DNA from: Bacteroidota bacterium
Lineage (GTDB): Bacteria; Bacteroidota; Bacteroidia; Chitinophagales; Chitinophagaceae
Direction of reading: 5' to 3'
DNA length: 64,000 bases
Assembly: GCA_016868775.1 (NCBI GenBank)
Contig: VGFT01000002.1
Span: forward strand, 321,830-385,829
The position numbers and the translations under genes are program-made. This document shows positions 53,359-61,447 of this stretch, piece by piece. Within the stretch, counting starts at the first letter, position 1. Each line of letters begins with the position of its first letter. The notes under the pieces are model-generated. The model was not told the DNA's origin. It was given only the letters and a program-made list of their open reading frames with translations, and did not search any database.

Positions 53359-54678
53359 GTGAATTTTATGGAATATGCCGTTGGCTTGATCTGGAGTCTT
53401 GCATCGATCGGCATCCCGGCCTACGGGATGTACCGAATCGCACAATTACAGGCACTTGGACTTTCCAAGCGTACAATCTTTTGGCAATTGATCAGACTTC
53501 ATACGCTATTCAGCGTGGTTTCATACGGACTCTTTTATTGGTTGGTAAAAGATAAAAGTCAATGGAACTATGTACAAGTCCTCCTACCCATCGGACTGTT
53601 CCACCTGATCGGAAACTGCCTTCAAGCTGAATGGTATCTGCAAGGAATGCAGCGATTTGACATTTCGGCGTACCGAACCATGATCCTACGAATTGCCGGC
53701 GTTGCGGCAATATTATTTATGATCGGAAGTCCGGGTGATTACCGTATTTACTATTGGATCATCTTAACAACGGTCGCCCTATCTGTTTTATACAACATCT
53801 ATTGGATCCGGCGAGACCTACGCACCGAAGCCCCCACGCGAAACCATCCAACCATCGAATGGAAATTGTTGCTCTTGTTTTACAGCGGTTCGGTATTCAT
53901 CAGTTGCACCGTCTTCTTGGATGCAACCCTGCTGGGGATCTTTACAAATGAAGAACAGCTGGGCTATTACAGCAATGCAGCAAAATTGACGCGCATATCA
54001 CTGGTAATCATTCTTGCCTTGAACACGGTCGTTTATCCGCAATTCTCGGAGCAACGGGCAAAAGGAAACCAGGAGCGGTTAACCGAACTACTGAGCCGCT
54101 CGGCCGATTGGCTACTCTATCTCAGCTTGCCGATCTGTTTTTTATATTGGCTGTATGCCGATGTCTTGGTGAATCTTATAGCCGGAGAGGCATTTGCCTC
54201 TTCGATACCTATGGTCAGATGGATGGCCGGGATCCCGCTCTGCATCAGTCTGTCAAACTTGTTGATCTACTATGGGCTGTCTGCCGGAAACAAAACGACA
54301 AAAAAATGGATCGTGATAGGGGTTGCAGCGGGACTACTCCTGAGCGTAGGGTTGAACACCTGGTTGATCGATCGGTTCGGGGCCGTAGGAACAGCCATTA
54401 ACTCAATGGCCATTGAATGTGGCTTTGCCGGATTTTTTATTCTTCTGCTGAAGCCTCAGCTACATCTGAAGCGAATAACCACCACTTTTCTTTCTTGCCT
54501 AGTTTTCATACCACTCCACGAGGCATTGAACGTTACCTCATTGACCGATCTGAGTAAACTTCTGATCGGGGGCATCTGCTCCGGAATAATCTACTTGGCA
54601 ACCCAACATTTTATTTGGAAACACCCGATTCTTCCTGAGCTGGACCAGCTTTACTTACCCAACCGCTCAACCAAATAG
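53359..54678 (+). CDS. Wzx-type polysaccharide flippase (MVF/MATE-like), start unclear
   Basis: The protein is a multi-helix polysaccharide transporter that would move lipid-linked glycan units across the inner membrane. At least twelve hydrophobic segments are visible, including ASIGIPAYGMYRIAQLQALG, FHLIGNCLQAEWYLQGMQRF and DATLLGIFTNEEQLGYYSNA, typical of the Wzx/oligosaccharide flippase family. The first usable start is GTG at 53359, but conserved sequence for helix 1 continues 120 bases upstream in the same frame (see the separate entry), so the annotated start is too short. It closes the glycan locus. Confidence 0.88.
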   Translation: MNFMEYAVGLIWSLASIGIPAYGMYRIAQLQALGLSKRTIFWQLIRLHTLFSVVSYGLFYWLVKDKSQWNYVQVLLPIGLFHLIGNCLQAEWYLQGMQRFDISAYRTMILRIAGVAAILFMIGSPGDYRIYYWIILTTVALSVLYNIYWIRRDLRTEAPTRNHPTIEWKLLLLFYSGSVFISCTVFLDATLLGIFTNEEQLGYYSNAAKLTRISLVIILALNTVVYPQFSEQRAKGNQERLTELLSRSADWLLYLSLPICFLYWLYADVLVNLIAGEAFASSIPMVRWMAGIPLCISLSNLLIYYGLSAGNKTTKKWIVIGVAAGLLLSVGLNTWLIDRFGAVGTAINSMAIECGFAGFFILLLKPQLHLKRITTTFLSCLVFIPLHEALNVTSLTDLSKLLIGGICSGIIYLATQHFIWKHPILPELDQLYLPNRSTK

Positions 54679-54730
54679 CCAAGGACGGACGACTTGAAAC
54701 GAAAAACGAAACGCTAAACTCTGAACGAAC

Positions 54731-56524
54731 CTATTCGTCTAATTTCAGCACCGCCAAAAACGCCTCCTGCGGTACTTCTACGTTTCCGATCTGACGCATC
54801 CGCTTTTTTCCCTCTTTTTGCTTCTCCAATAATTTCCGCTTCCGGCTGATGTCGCCACCGTAACACTTGGCGGTAACGTCTTTTCGCATTGCGGAGATAT
54901 TTTCTCGTGCAACCACCTTTGCGCCGATGGCTGCTTGTATCGCAATCTGAAATTGTTGGCGGGGTAATAATTCCTTCAGTTTTTCACAGAGCTTTCGGCC
55001 AAATTCCTGTGCGCGGCTGCGGTGGATCAGTGCAGAAAGCGCATCTACCTTGTCGCCGTTTAGCAGAATATCCATTTTACAGATGTCGCTTTCGCGATAT
55101 CCGATCGGGTGATAATCGAATGAGGCATACCCGCGGGTCTGGGACTTTAACTTGTCGTAGAAATCAAACACGATCTCGGTGAGCGGCATCTCAAAGATCA
55201 GCTCCACCCGGGTTTGGGTGAGGTAGCTTTGATTGATCAGGATCCCGCGTTTTCCCAAGCAAAGGGTCATGATATTGCCAATGTACTCGGGCTTGGTAAT
55301 GATCTGGGCCTTGATGAATGGTTCTTCGATGTGTTCGGTTTTGACGGGATCGGGGAATTCGGTGGGATTGTTAACGACTACGCTCTCTCCTTTGGTGGTA
55401 AAGGCGATAAAGCTCACGTTTGGAACCGTGGTGATCACCGTCTGGTTGAACTCCCGCTCCAGTCGTTCCTGGATGATCTCCATGTGCAACATTCCTAGAA
55501 AACCGCATCGAAATCCAAATCCCAGGGCTTGCGAGGTTTCCAATTCGAAGGTCAGCGAGGCATCGTTCAGCTGAAGCTTATCCATGCAATCGCGGAGTTC
55601 TTCAAATTCATCGGTATTTACCGGAAAGATTCCGGCAAAGACCATGGGCTTCACTTCCTCGAATCCTTTGATCATCTGCGGATTCGGGTTGCTGGCCAAG
55701 GTGATCGTATCGCCCACCTTTACTTCCTTAGCATTTTTGATACCGGTAATGATGTAGCCAACGTCGCCCGCATGGACAGACTCTTTTTCCGTAAGCTTGA
55801 GTTTTAGAATGCCGATCTCCGTGGCTTCGTATTCTTGTTCGGTGCTGACGAATTTCACTCTGTCTCCATTTCGGATCGAACCGTTCAGGATTCGGTAATA
55901 GACGATTATCCCTCGAAACGAGTTAAAAACAGAATCAAAGATTAACGCTTGTAAAGGCTCCTCCGGTTTTCCTTCCGGCGCCGGAGTGCGCTCCACTATC
56001 GATTCCAGGATCTTGTCCACTCCCAAACCGGTTCGGGCACTGGCGTGCAAAATCTCTTCCCGCTTGCAACCGATCAGGTCCACGATCTGGTCTTCCACTT
56101 CCTCCACCATTGCCCCATCCATGTCGATCTTATTGATCACCGGGATGATCTCCAAATCATTTTCAATTGCCAGGTATAAATTGCTGATCGTCTGAGCTTG
56201 TATGCCTTGTGTAGCATCGACCAAAAGCAGGCAACCCTCGCAGGCAGCCAGGGCGCGGCTGACCTCATAGCTGAAATCGACGTGGCCGGGAGTATCAATC
56301 AGGTTCAGGGTATAGTCCTTTCCGTCTTTGTACCGATAATTTATCTGAATGGCGTGACTCTTGATGGTGATGCCTTTTTCCCGCTCGAGATCCATGTCGT
56401 CCAGCACCTGTTCCATCATTTCGCGTTCGGTGATGGTGTTGGTGGACTGAAGCAGGCGGTCGGCCAGGGTCGACTTCCCATGGTCGATATGGGCAATGAT
56501 GCAAAAATTCCGGATCTGCTTCAT
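54731..56524 (-). CDS. lepA: Elongation factor 4 LepA
   Basis: LepA is a translational GTPase that back-translocates or rescues stalled ribosomes. The 597-residue protein has G1 [16 protein letters not shown]3 [17 protein letters not shown]4 NKIDM, domain II and the LepA-specific C-terminus with [20 protein letters not shown] and [23 protein letters not shown] at 56524 is chosen over an upstream TTG; a TACCTTTG element lies 24 bases before it. Gene order lepA/mazG is divided by about 60 bases. Confidence 0.96.
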   Translation of the reverse strand: MKQIRNFCIIAHIDHGKSTLADRLLQSTNTITEREMMEQVLDDMDLEREKGITIKSHAIQINYRYKDGKDYTLNLIDTPGHVDFSYEVSRALAACEGCLLLVDATQGIQAQTISNLYLAIENDLEIIPVINKIDMDGAMVEEVEDQIVDLIGCKREEILHASARTGLGVDKILESIVERTPAPEGKPEEPLQALIFDSVFNSFRGIIVYYRILNGSIRNGDRVKFVSTEQEYEATEIGILKLKLTEKESVHAGDVGYIITGIKNAKEVKVGDTITLASNPNPQMIKGFEEVKPMVFAGIFPVNTDEFEELRDCMDKLQLNDASLTFELETSQALGFGFRCGFLGMLHMEIIQERLEREFNQTVITTVPNVSFIAFTTKGESVVVNNPTEFPDPVKTEHIEEPFIKAQIITKPEYIGNIMTLCLGKRGILINQSYLTQTRVELIFEMPLTEIVFDFYDKLKSQTRGYASFDYHPIGYRESDICKMDILLNGDKVDALSALIHRSRAQEFGRKLCEKLKELLPRQQFQIAIQAAIGAKVVARENISAMRKDVTAKCYGGDISRKRKLLEKQKEGKKRMRQIGNVEVPQEAFLAVLKLDE

Positions 56525-56548
56525 GGATAAGGGCCGTTTTCGGCCGGG

Positions 56549-56556
56549 CAAAGGTA
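56549..56556 (-). promoter_or_regulatory. -7 promoter element of lepA
   Basis: TACCTTTG (minus strand), perfect consensus, 24 bases before the lepA ATG. Confidence 0.55.
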
Positions 56557-56584
56557 CGGGATGATCGGGGGACGGACAAGCTAT

Positions 56585-57370
56585 TTACTCCGATCGCTTG
56601 ACCTCCTCCCAGAGAAGATCCAGCTCAGATAATCCCATCGAATGCAGATCCAGACTTCGCTCGGAAGCTAGGGCCTCCAACGCCTGAAACCGTCGGATAA
56701 ATTTCTGGTTGGTACGACTCAACGCAGACTCCGGATCCACTTGTATAAAACGGGCATAATTCACCCAGGCAAAAAGCAGATCGCCAAATTCCGCTTCGGT
56801 TTCAGCGGGATCTTTTTTGGCAAGTGCCTCGTTCAATTCAGCTTCTTCCTCGCGAACTTTTTCCAAGACCTGACCGGCATAATCCCAATCAAACCCGACC
56901 TGTCGGGCCTTCTCCTGCAACCGAACGGCTTTGACCAGCGCCGGCAAGGAAGCAGGTACGCCGGCAAGGACTGATTTTTTTCCCTCTGATAATTTGATCC
57001 GCTCCCAATTTCGTTTTACATCCGCTTCACTGTTTACCTTTACGTCTCCATAGATATGTGGATGACGCTTAATGAGTTTCTCACAGATTCCCGTTAAAAC
57101 ATCCGACATGCTGAATGCCCCCTGCTCCAAAGCGATCTTGCTGTAAAAAACGAGGTGAAGGATCAGATCGCCCAACTCTTCCCGGATGGCCGACCAGTCG
57201 CCGACCGTTATGGCATCGGCCAATTCATAGGTTTCCTCCAGCGTAAGGGATCGAAGGCTGTCGATGGTTTGTTTTTGATCCCATGGACATTTTTCCCGTA
57301 ACTCATCCATTATGCGAAGCAATCGCGCAAAGGCGATCGAAGCGGATACTTTATCATCAATTGGTGGCAT
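56585..57370 (-). CDS. mazG: Nucleoside triphosphate pyrophosphohydrolase MazG
   Basis: MazG hydrolyses NTPs (house-cleaning; also lowers ppGpp in E. coli). The 261-residue protein has two MazG domains: LREKCPWDQKQTIDSLRSL and EETYELADAI, EELGDLILHLVFYSKIA in the first, and REEEAELNEAL and EAEFGDLLFAWVNYAR in the second. The start at 57370 (MPPIDDKVSAS) fits the TATTTTTG element 5 bases upstream; longer open frames to 57388 and 57481 exist but lack a promoter so placed. It is divergent from the secreted-protein gene with only 38 bases between start codons. Confidence 0.93.
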   Translation of the reverse strand: MPPIDDKVSASIAFARLLRIMDELREKCPWDQKQTIDSLRSLTLEETYELADAITVGDWSAIREELGDLILHLVFYSKIALEQGAFSMSDVLTGICEKLIKRHPHIYGDVKVNSEADVKRNWERIKLSEGKKSVLAGVPASLPALVKAVRLQEKARQVGFDWDYAGQVLEKVREEEAELNEALAKKDPAETEAEFGDLLFAWVNYARFIQVDPESALSRTNQKFIRRFQALEALASERSLDLHSMGLSELDLLWEEVKRSE

Positions 57371-57375
57371 CTGCT

Positions 57376-57383
57376 CAAAAATA
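57376..57383 (-). promoter_or_regulatory. -7 promoter element of mazG
   Basis: TATTTTTG (minus strand), perfect consensus, 5 bases before the mazG ATG at 57370. Confidence 0.65.
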
Positions 57384-57395
57384 GACATGAACCGG

Positions 57396-57403
57396 TAAAT
57401 TTG
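57396..57403 (+). promoter_or_regulatory. -7 promoter element of secreted-protein gene
   Basis: TAAATTTG, perfect consensus, 5 bases (GGGGG) before the ATG at 57409; it lies back-to-back with the mazG promoter. Confidence 0.65.
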
Positions 57404-57408
57404 GGGGG

Positions 57409-58281
57409 ATGGGTTACCAACATTTATTAATATTAACCGGGTGGGTCCCCCTCCTGCTGCTCGGATCAACCGTACAGGCACAATATTATTACAGCGATCT
57501 GGTTGCAGCCAAGCAAACCGAAAAAAAACAATCGACCTATCGACTGCTAAAGGTCAAAAAGATAAACGAATTGGCTTCTCTTCCTAGCGGGGAGCAGCAA
57601 GCCGACTATCAGCAATACACCTTAGTCTCCTCAAATGCAGATACCAACAAACAGTACCGAGTAGAGTCCGGTAAGTCAATTATCCTGACCACCTTATTTG
57701 ATCGAGAAGGAAAATTGACCGAACAAACCGAAAAACAAATAGACCGCTTGATCTCCACGCGCTACAGCCGAAACAATCTAGGATTGATCAAATGGATCGA
57801 AAATTCAGTTAACGACAGACTGATATCGCTAATCATCCGCGAAACGCATAACTGGGAATATGACGAAAAAGGCAGACCCGTTCGCATGTGGAAACGAGTT
57901 GAACAATCAGACGGAACCATAGACTCCTCTGAGATACGATTGGAGTTGGATGCGATGGGTCGTGTAATGGAGGAGCGAACATTCAAAAAAGGCATAGAAA
58001 CCGACTTCCTCTACTATTATTATAGTGAAAACGGGCTGATCAGTGATATGGTTCGGTATAACAAAAAATGGAAAAAACTTTTGCCCGACCAACTCTTCGA
58101 GTACGATACAACCGGGAACATGATTCAGCGCATACAACTAACCGGCATGCGAGAGGCATCCTATTTGATCTGGAGATTTGATTATGAGCGCAATGGACTA
58201 CTGACGGAAGAGGGGCTATTCAATAACTTAAAGCAACATACCGGATCTATACGGTATACATACGAATTTTATCAGCCATAA
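57409..58281 (+). CDS. Secreted protein with YD-repeat-like segments, unknown function
   Basis: This 290-residue protein has a signal peptide (LILTGWVPLLLLGSTVQAQ). Several segments of the kind NWEYDEKGRPVRMWKR, DAMGRVMEERTF, FEYDTTGNMIQRIQ and FDYERNGLLTEE resemble RHS/YD or cell-surface beta-strand repeats with a Y-D-x-x-G core. A periplasmic or surface location is likely. I recognise no named family. A perfect 10-base inverted repeat lies just after its stop. Confidence 0.82.
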   Translation: MGYQHLLILTGWVPLLLLGSTVQAQYYYSDLVAAKQTEKKQSTYRLLKVKKINELASLPSGEQQADYQQYTLVSSNADTNKQYRVESGKSIILTTLFDREGKLTEQTEKQIDRLISTRYSRNNLGLIKWIENSVNDRLISLIIRETHNWEYDEKGRPVRMWKRVEQSDGTIDSSEIRLELDAMGRVMEERTFKKGIETDFLYYYYSENGLISDMVRYNKKWKKLLPDQLFEYDTTGNMIQRIQLTGMREASYLIWRFDYERNGLLTEEGLFNNLKQHTGSIRYTYEFYQP

Positions 58282-58288
58282 TTGCTAA

Positions 58289-58314
58289 ATATATCAGCTC
58301 CTGTGCTGATATAT
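58289..58314. repeat. Perfect inverted repeat after secreted-protein gene
   Basis: ATATATCAGC is followed by a 6-base loop and GCTGATATAT. It lies 8 bases past the stop codon and has no T-run, so it is only a weak candidate terminator; it could also be an operator or mRNA-stability hairpin. Confidence 0.6.
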
Positions 58315-58341
58315 GCTTTCTAGCAGTAACAAATAGCCGGC

Positions 58342-58349
58342 TATGTTTA
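58342..58349 (+). promoter_or_regulatory. -7-like element before small ORF
   Basis: TATGTTTA (variant of TAnnTTTG) is 3 bases before the ATG at 58353. Confidence 0.35.
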
Positions 58350-58352
58350 GGC

Positions 58353-58610
58353 ATGATCGCAACAAGCCTGACTCAACCCGCACAACAAAGTAAAAATCAA
58401 CTTTCAGTACCGAAAACTGAGCAGCATCAAGATTGGATGGTATGGTTTCTCATTCGAAACAATACCCATGATCGTTCGGGAATGCTTAAGGAATGGATGG
58501 AGCTACATCAAATTGCAAGCGATCTATTCGTAGAGAAAGAGAATAGCATTCTGAATAAATGGCATCGTTTACTGGAGCAGTATATCCCCCCTTTTCCACT
58601 TTCAGCTTGA
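58353..58610 (+). CDS. Small ORF, possibly a truncated gene (85 residues)
   Basis: The ORF encodes a hydrophilic peptide (QDWMVWFLIRNNTHDRSGM, EWMELHQIASDLFVEKENS). I do not recognise it. A TATGTTTA element 3 bases upstream makes expression possible. Its last ~8 codons are the antisense of the BON gene's second domain, so the natural end has probably been lost at a junction near 58590. Treat as a candidate only. Confidence 0.4.
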   Translation: MIATSLTQPAQQSKNQLSVPKTEQHQDWMVWFLIRNNTHDRSGMLKEWMELHQIASDLFVEKENSILNKWHRLLEQYIPPFPLSA

Positions 58611-58911
58611 TCTTTTCCTCCTGTACAGCGGTATGCCACTTGAGCGCACTGAGGCAGGCTTCTGCGATCTCGGCATCTGATTTACGAAAGCCGGTCGAGA
58701 CCCCTACTTGTATGTCCTCTGCGACCGCTTTTACCCCTTGCACCCGCTTTACGGCTTTTTCGGCGGCCAGCTTTTTTGAATAGGTATCTACCATACCGGA
58801 GAGCGTAACAATTCCATTTTTCACGGAAACGCCCACTTCGGAGGCCGACAGCAGCGGCTCCCACTTGAGTTCATCCATCACATCCTTTTGAAGTTGTGCA
58901 TCTGTTTTCAT
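58486..58911 (-). pseudogene. BON-domain protein, truncated in the second BON domain
   Basis: The 141-residue frame (MKTDAQLQKDVMDELKWEP) has one full BON domain (about 2-70; VGVSVKNGIVTLSGMVD) and the start of a second (EIAEACLSALKWHTAVQEEK, to about residue 110). From about 58590 on the expected GWVTLxGxVxW continuation is replaced by unrelated residues until the stop at 58486. Full-length relatives have two or three BON domains and are envelope or stress proteins. The 3' part is antisense to the small + strand ORF, suggesting a deletion junction. The first domain may still be made. Confidence 0.7.
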
Positions 58912-59017
58912 GTGCATTTGTTTATTGGGTTAAAAGAATTGATATAAGATGATACAAATCAAATGAAACGAACAACCGAATTAAAGGACCGTCATCAGTG
59001 GCCAGTCTGATAATGAT

Positions 59018-59467
59018 TCATTGTCGTTCGTATCGACCGGTCATTCGATCGATCGAAATGGAAAACAGGACCGGCTTCATCCGGGTATCGTCTGCCAGCT
59101 GGGCTTCAACCGCGTGTCCCTGACTGTGAATCTGCGCAGGTGTGCTCAGCGGGTATATGCGATTGAACAACCAACGCCTGGCTTGTGGCATCGATGCCTC
59201 GGGGGTTTCCAGAAACGTACCATATACGATCACACTTTTCCAATTTCGGAGATCGATGAGCTGATCGACCTCAAAGCAGACTTTTGGGTGCTGCCGAAGG
59301 ATGCGGAGTTTGAGTCCGGGGGAAGTTTGTCCGACCAATTCCGTACCCGTAAACGCATAGGCCATCGGTACAATGTAGGGCTCCTCTCCGTTGATGCAGG
59401 CCAAGCGTCCAATTAGTTGGCTGTGTAAGAGGTTTTCCATTTCGGTTCGGGTGAGTTGTCCGGTCAT
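59018..59467 (-). CDS. FMN-binding pyridoxamine 5'-phosphate oxidase-like protein
   Basis: The 149-residue protein belongs to the split-barrel PPOX family (NimA-like): opening TGQLTRTEMENLLHSQLIGR, then YIVPMAYAFTGTELVGQTSPG, and an FMN-phosphate-binding KVCFEVDQLIDLRNWKSVIV region. Members bind FMN and often serve in stress or xenobiotic reduction; substrate unknown. ATG at 59467 is chosen because the family starts here and TAGATTTG lies 8 bases upstream; a longer open frame runs to 59599. Its neighbours BON and YbhB are typical of small stress-gene clusters. Confidence 0.88.
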   Translation of the reverse strand: MTGQLTRTEMENLLHSQLIGRLACINGEEPYIVPMAYAFTGTELVGQTSPGLKLRILRQHPKVCFEVDQLIDLRNWKSVIVYGTFLETPEASMPQARRWLFNRIYPLSTPAQIHSQGHAVEAQLADDTRMKPVLFSISIDRMTGRYERQ

Positions 59468-59475
59468 ACTGGGTT

Positions 59476-59483
59476 CAAATCTA
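59476..59483 (-). promoter_or_regulatory. -7 promoter element before PPOX gene
   Basis: TAGATTTG (minus strand), consensus TAnnTTTG, 8 bases before the ATG at 59467. Confidence 0.55.
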
Positions 59484-59654
59484 TTTTCTCCGGTTTCCAG
59501 AGGAGATGACGAACGGCAATGGGTGCTTTGACATTGTTCGTTGGTGATTGCTACTTGATAAAAAGATGACATTGATTCTTTCTCCGTTCTAGCGCGCATA
59601 CTACTTTGAAAAAATATTGTTGATGCAGATGTCGAAAAAAAATCAAAACGAAAA

Positions 59655-59855
59655 ATGGATCAACCGACGCTTTCCAAGCATGGGGTACATCCCAAACACG
59701 AGCAAAATTCTGCTCCGGCTGCCTTGCAACCATCCGATCCGGAGGATCCCTTGTCGGAAGCAGATGCGGATAAAGATCTGATACGCTGGGAGGATGCGGA
59801 CGAGCGGGATTTACGGCCCGAGTGGGAAGATCCGGACGCTCCCCAATCTTTATAA
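59655..59855 (+). CDS. Small acidic hypothetical protein (66 residues)
   Basis: The ORF begins MDQPTLSKHGVHPKHEQ and ends in a very acidic segment (DADKDLIRWEDADERDL, PEWEDPDAP). Its skewed composition with many D/E/P residues looks like a real, disordered small protein rather than chance. It ends 13 bases before ybhB and could be cotranscribed. I know no function. Confidence is limited by its length. Confidence 0.45.
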   Translation: MDQPTLSKHGVHPKHEQNSAPAALQPSDPEDPLSEADADKDLIRWEDADERDLRPEWEDPDAPQSL

Positions 59856-59868
59856 AAATGGAAAACTT

Positions 59869-60354
59869 ATGCAAAAAACAATATTTAGGAAAGGCATCGC
59901 AAAAACAGTTTTTTACGAAAATCTGGTAGTTCGCAGTCCGGCTTTCCTAGCTGGCGGGTTCATTCCCAAATCCTATACCTGCGATGGGGAAAACATCAAT
60001 CCCCCGCTACAAATTGAGGATTGCCCGCCGGAGGCACAATCGCTGGCTATTATTGTTGAGGATCCGGATGCACCGGTAGGTACTTGGTCACACTGGGTGG
60101 TTTGGAACATTCCCGTAACCACCCGTATCCGATCGAACCATCCACATGGCGAAGCGGGACGAAACGATTTCCAGCGAAATCGCTACGATGGTCCTTGTCC
60201 CCACCAAGGTCGGCATCATTACCATTTTAAGGTGTATGCATTGGATTGTCTTTTAACCTTAGGGAGTCAGACAAAACAACCCGATCTGGAGCGGGCCATG
60301 GGTGGTCATATCCTGGCTTTTGGGGAGTTGATCGGGATTTATCAACGCGAATGA
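59869..60354 (+). CDS. YbhB/YbcL (Raf kinase inhibitor-like) family protein
   Basis: This 161-residue PEBP-fold protein has the conserved ligand-pocket motifs AGGFIPKSYTCDGENINPPL, VEDPDAPVGTWSHWVVWNIP, YDGPCPHQGRHHYHFKVYAL and a C-terminal MGGHILAFGELIGIYQR (the last two at ~100-155). The bacterial family's role is unclear; Raf inhibition is a eukaryotic property. ATG at 59869 gives the usual ~160 residues. The following membrane-protein gene starts in an ATGA overlap with its stop. Confidence 0.92.
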   Translation: MQKTIFRKGIAKTVFYENLVVRSPAFLAGGFIPKSYTCDGENINPPLQIEDCPPEAQSLAIIVEDPDAPVGTWSHWVVWNIPVTTRIRSNHPHGEAGRNDFQRNRYDGPCPHQGRHHYHFKVYALDCLLTLGSQTKQPDLERAMGGHILAFGELIGIYQRE

Positions 60355-60752
60355 TCCATCGAATGCGAAAAAACGCTTTGCTAGCGCTCTGTCTGTTTAT
60401 CAGTTTGGTTTCCTCCGTCATCGGATTGATTTTAATCTTGATGCCTCAGGAAGACTGGATCCTATGGCCCCAGCAATGGTTGTTGGGCACCCCCTTTACA
60501 GACCTTCGCCTGCCCGGTTTGCTGCTGTTGGCGTTGGTGGGGGCAACCAATGGTTGGGCTGCCTTGAATTTAATAAATGAGCATCCCCGGCAGTACTACC
60601 GGTCTATGTTGGGCGGATATTGCCTAACTACCTGGATCATCGTGGAGCTGTTGCAAAGCCGTGAGTTATACCTCATTCACGTGAGTGCTGTTTTGCTCGG
60701 CATCCTGCAAATCCTGCTGGCCTATCAGCAGAAAAGGAAATGGGCAGTATAA
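60351..60752 (+). CDS. Small four-helix membrane protein, unknown function
   Basis: The 133-residue protein has four predicted membrane helices (about 8-28, 48-70, 80-100, 105-125) and a basic C-terminus (YQQKRKWAV). The ATG at 60351 overlaps the ybhB stop (ATGA), which suggests coupled translation; ATG 60363 is also possible. No known family recognised. Downstream lies a hairpin with a poly-T tract on the opposite strand. Confidence 0.78.
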   Translation: MIHRMRKNALLALCLFISLVSSVIGLILILMPQEDWILWPQQWLLGTPFTDLRLPGLLLLALVGATNGWAALNLINEHPRQYYRSMLGGYCLTTWIIVELLQSRELYLIHVSAVLLGILQILLAYQQKRKWAV

Positions 60753-61086
60753 AAAAAGTTCCGCCACTGGGCGGGACTACTGATGAATAAAGCTGGATTA
60801 ACGATGAGATATCAGCATTCATACCTACGATGCCAAAAACGGATTGGAACAATCCAGACACGGCAGCGATCAATCCAGTAACTAAATCATCCAACCCCGA
60901 CAAGGCTTGAGAAATATCCATATGGGTGGACAACGAAGATTTGAATGCAACAGCCAACAGCAAACACAGTGTTTGAAAAAGCAAGATCAAAGCAGACAAT
61001 TCTCCAAAAAACCGAATACCTGTTTTGGCCAGGTCTTTTAATAACAGGGGGATCATTCCGCTGTGCGGGCCAGCGAAACTTTCCAT
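60673..61086 (-). CDS. Candidate hydrophobic protein reading through its own terminator
   Basis: From ATG 61086 the minus strand encodes a 137-residue hydrophobic protein (GELSALILLFQTLCLLLAVA, DDLVTGLIAAVSGLFQSVFG) with codon choice like its neighbours; a TTG at 61158 gives a longer form. The frame passes through an intrinsic terminator (60751-60777) and overlaps the membrane-protein gene by 80 bases, so either it is not a gene or its natural stop has been lost by a frameshift. The terminator itself argues for a minus-strand transcript here. Confidence 0.35.
   Translation of the reverse strand: MESFAGPHSGMIPLLLKDLAKTGIRFFGELSALILLFQTLCLLLAVAFKSSLSTHMDISQALSGLDDLVTGLIAAVSGLFQSVFGIVGMNADISSLIQLYSSVVPPSGGTFFILPISFSADRPAGFAGCRAKQHSRE
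60751..60777 (-). terminator. Intrinsic terminator for minus-strand transcription
   Basis: On the minus strand, GTCCCGCC-CAGT-GGCGGAAC is an 8-bp stem (one G-U pair) followed by seven T. On the plus strand no T tract follows, so it serves a transcript coming from the right. Confidence 0.75.
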
Positions 61087-61159
61087 CACAAAATAACTTG
61101 TTACTGGCCGTTTAAACACCTCCTTTGTAGCCTTCACAAAAAAGATTGATATCAACAAA

Positions 61160-61447
61160 GAATATCAATTTGTCCACATTTCAAAAAAAACATAAAAAAA
61201 CGTGCAGCGTTTCTAAACAACTCATTTACATGTACTTAATACACGATCCAGCCATGATTGAGCAATTCTTAAGAAAAGGGGGGAATTGCAGCACCAATTT
61301 TTTATTTGATTGATAGACAGTTATTTATATCAAAAAAATCATTTGACATTGCTTGAGGGTAGTTCATTTTGAACAATCTCCAACAGCATTAGTTTTACGT
61401 AACTTGTTTAAGCTTGATAACCTAATTCATTAACCAAACCCAATTTT
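61160..61447. other. AT-rich region upstream of the rhodopsin gene
   Basis: About 290 bases without a convincing gene. It is AT-rich and probably holds the rhodopsin promoter; I see no repeat or riboswitch. Confidence 0.6.
61390..61397 (+). promoter_or_regulatory. Possible rhodopsin promoter (-33 at 61368-61371, -7 here)
   Basis: TTTG at 61368-61371 is followed after 18 bases by TAGTTTTA (TAnnTTTG with one change), a spacing within the Bacteroidota range. This would give a leader of about 45 bases before the ATG at 61448. Confidence 0.35.

Noticed and set aside
54889-56530. Several + strand open frames of 70-115 residues in the lepA region
   Set aside because: All are antisense of the conserved lepA gene and carry no recognised motif.
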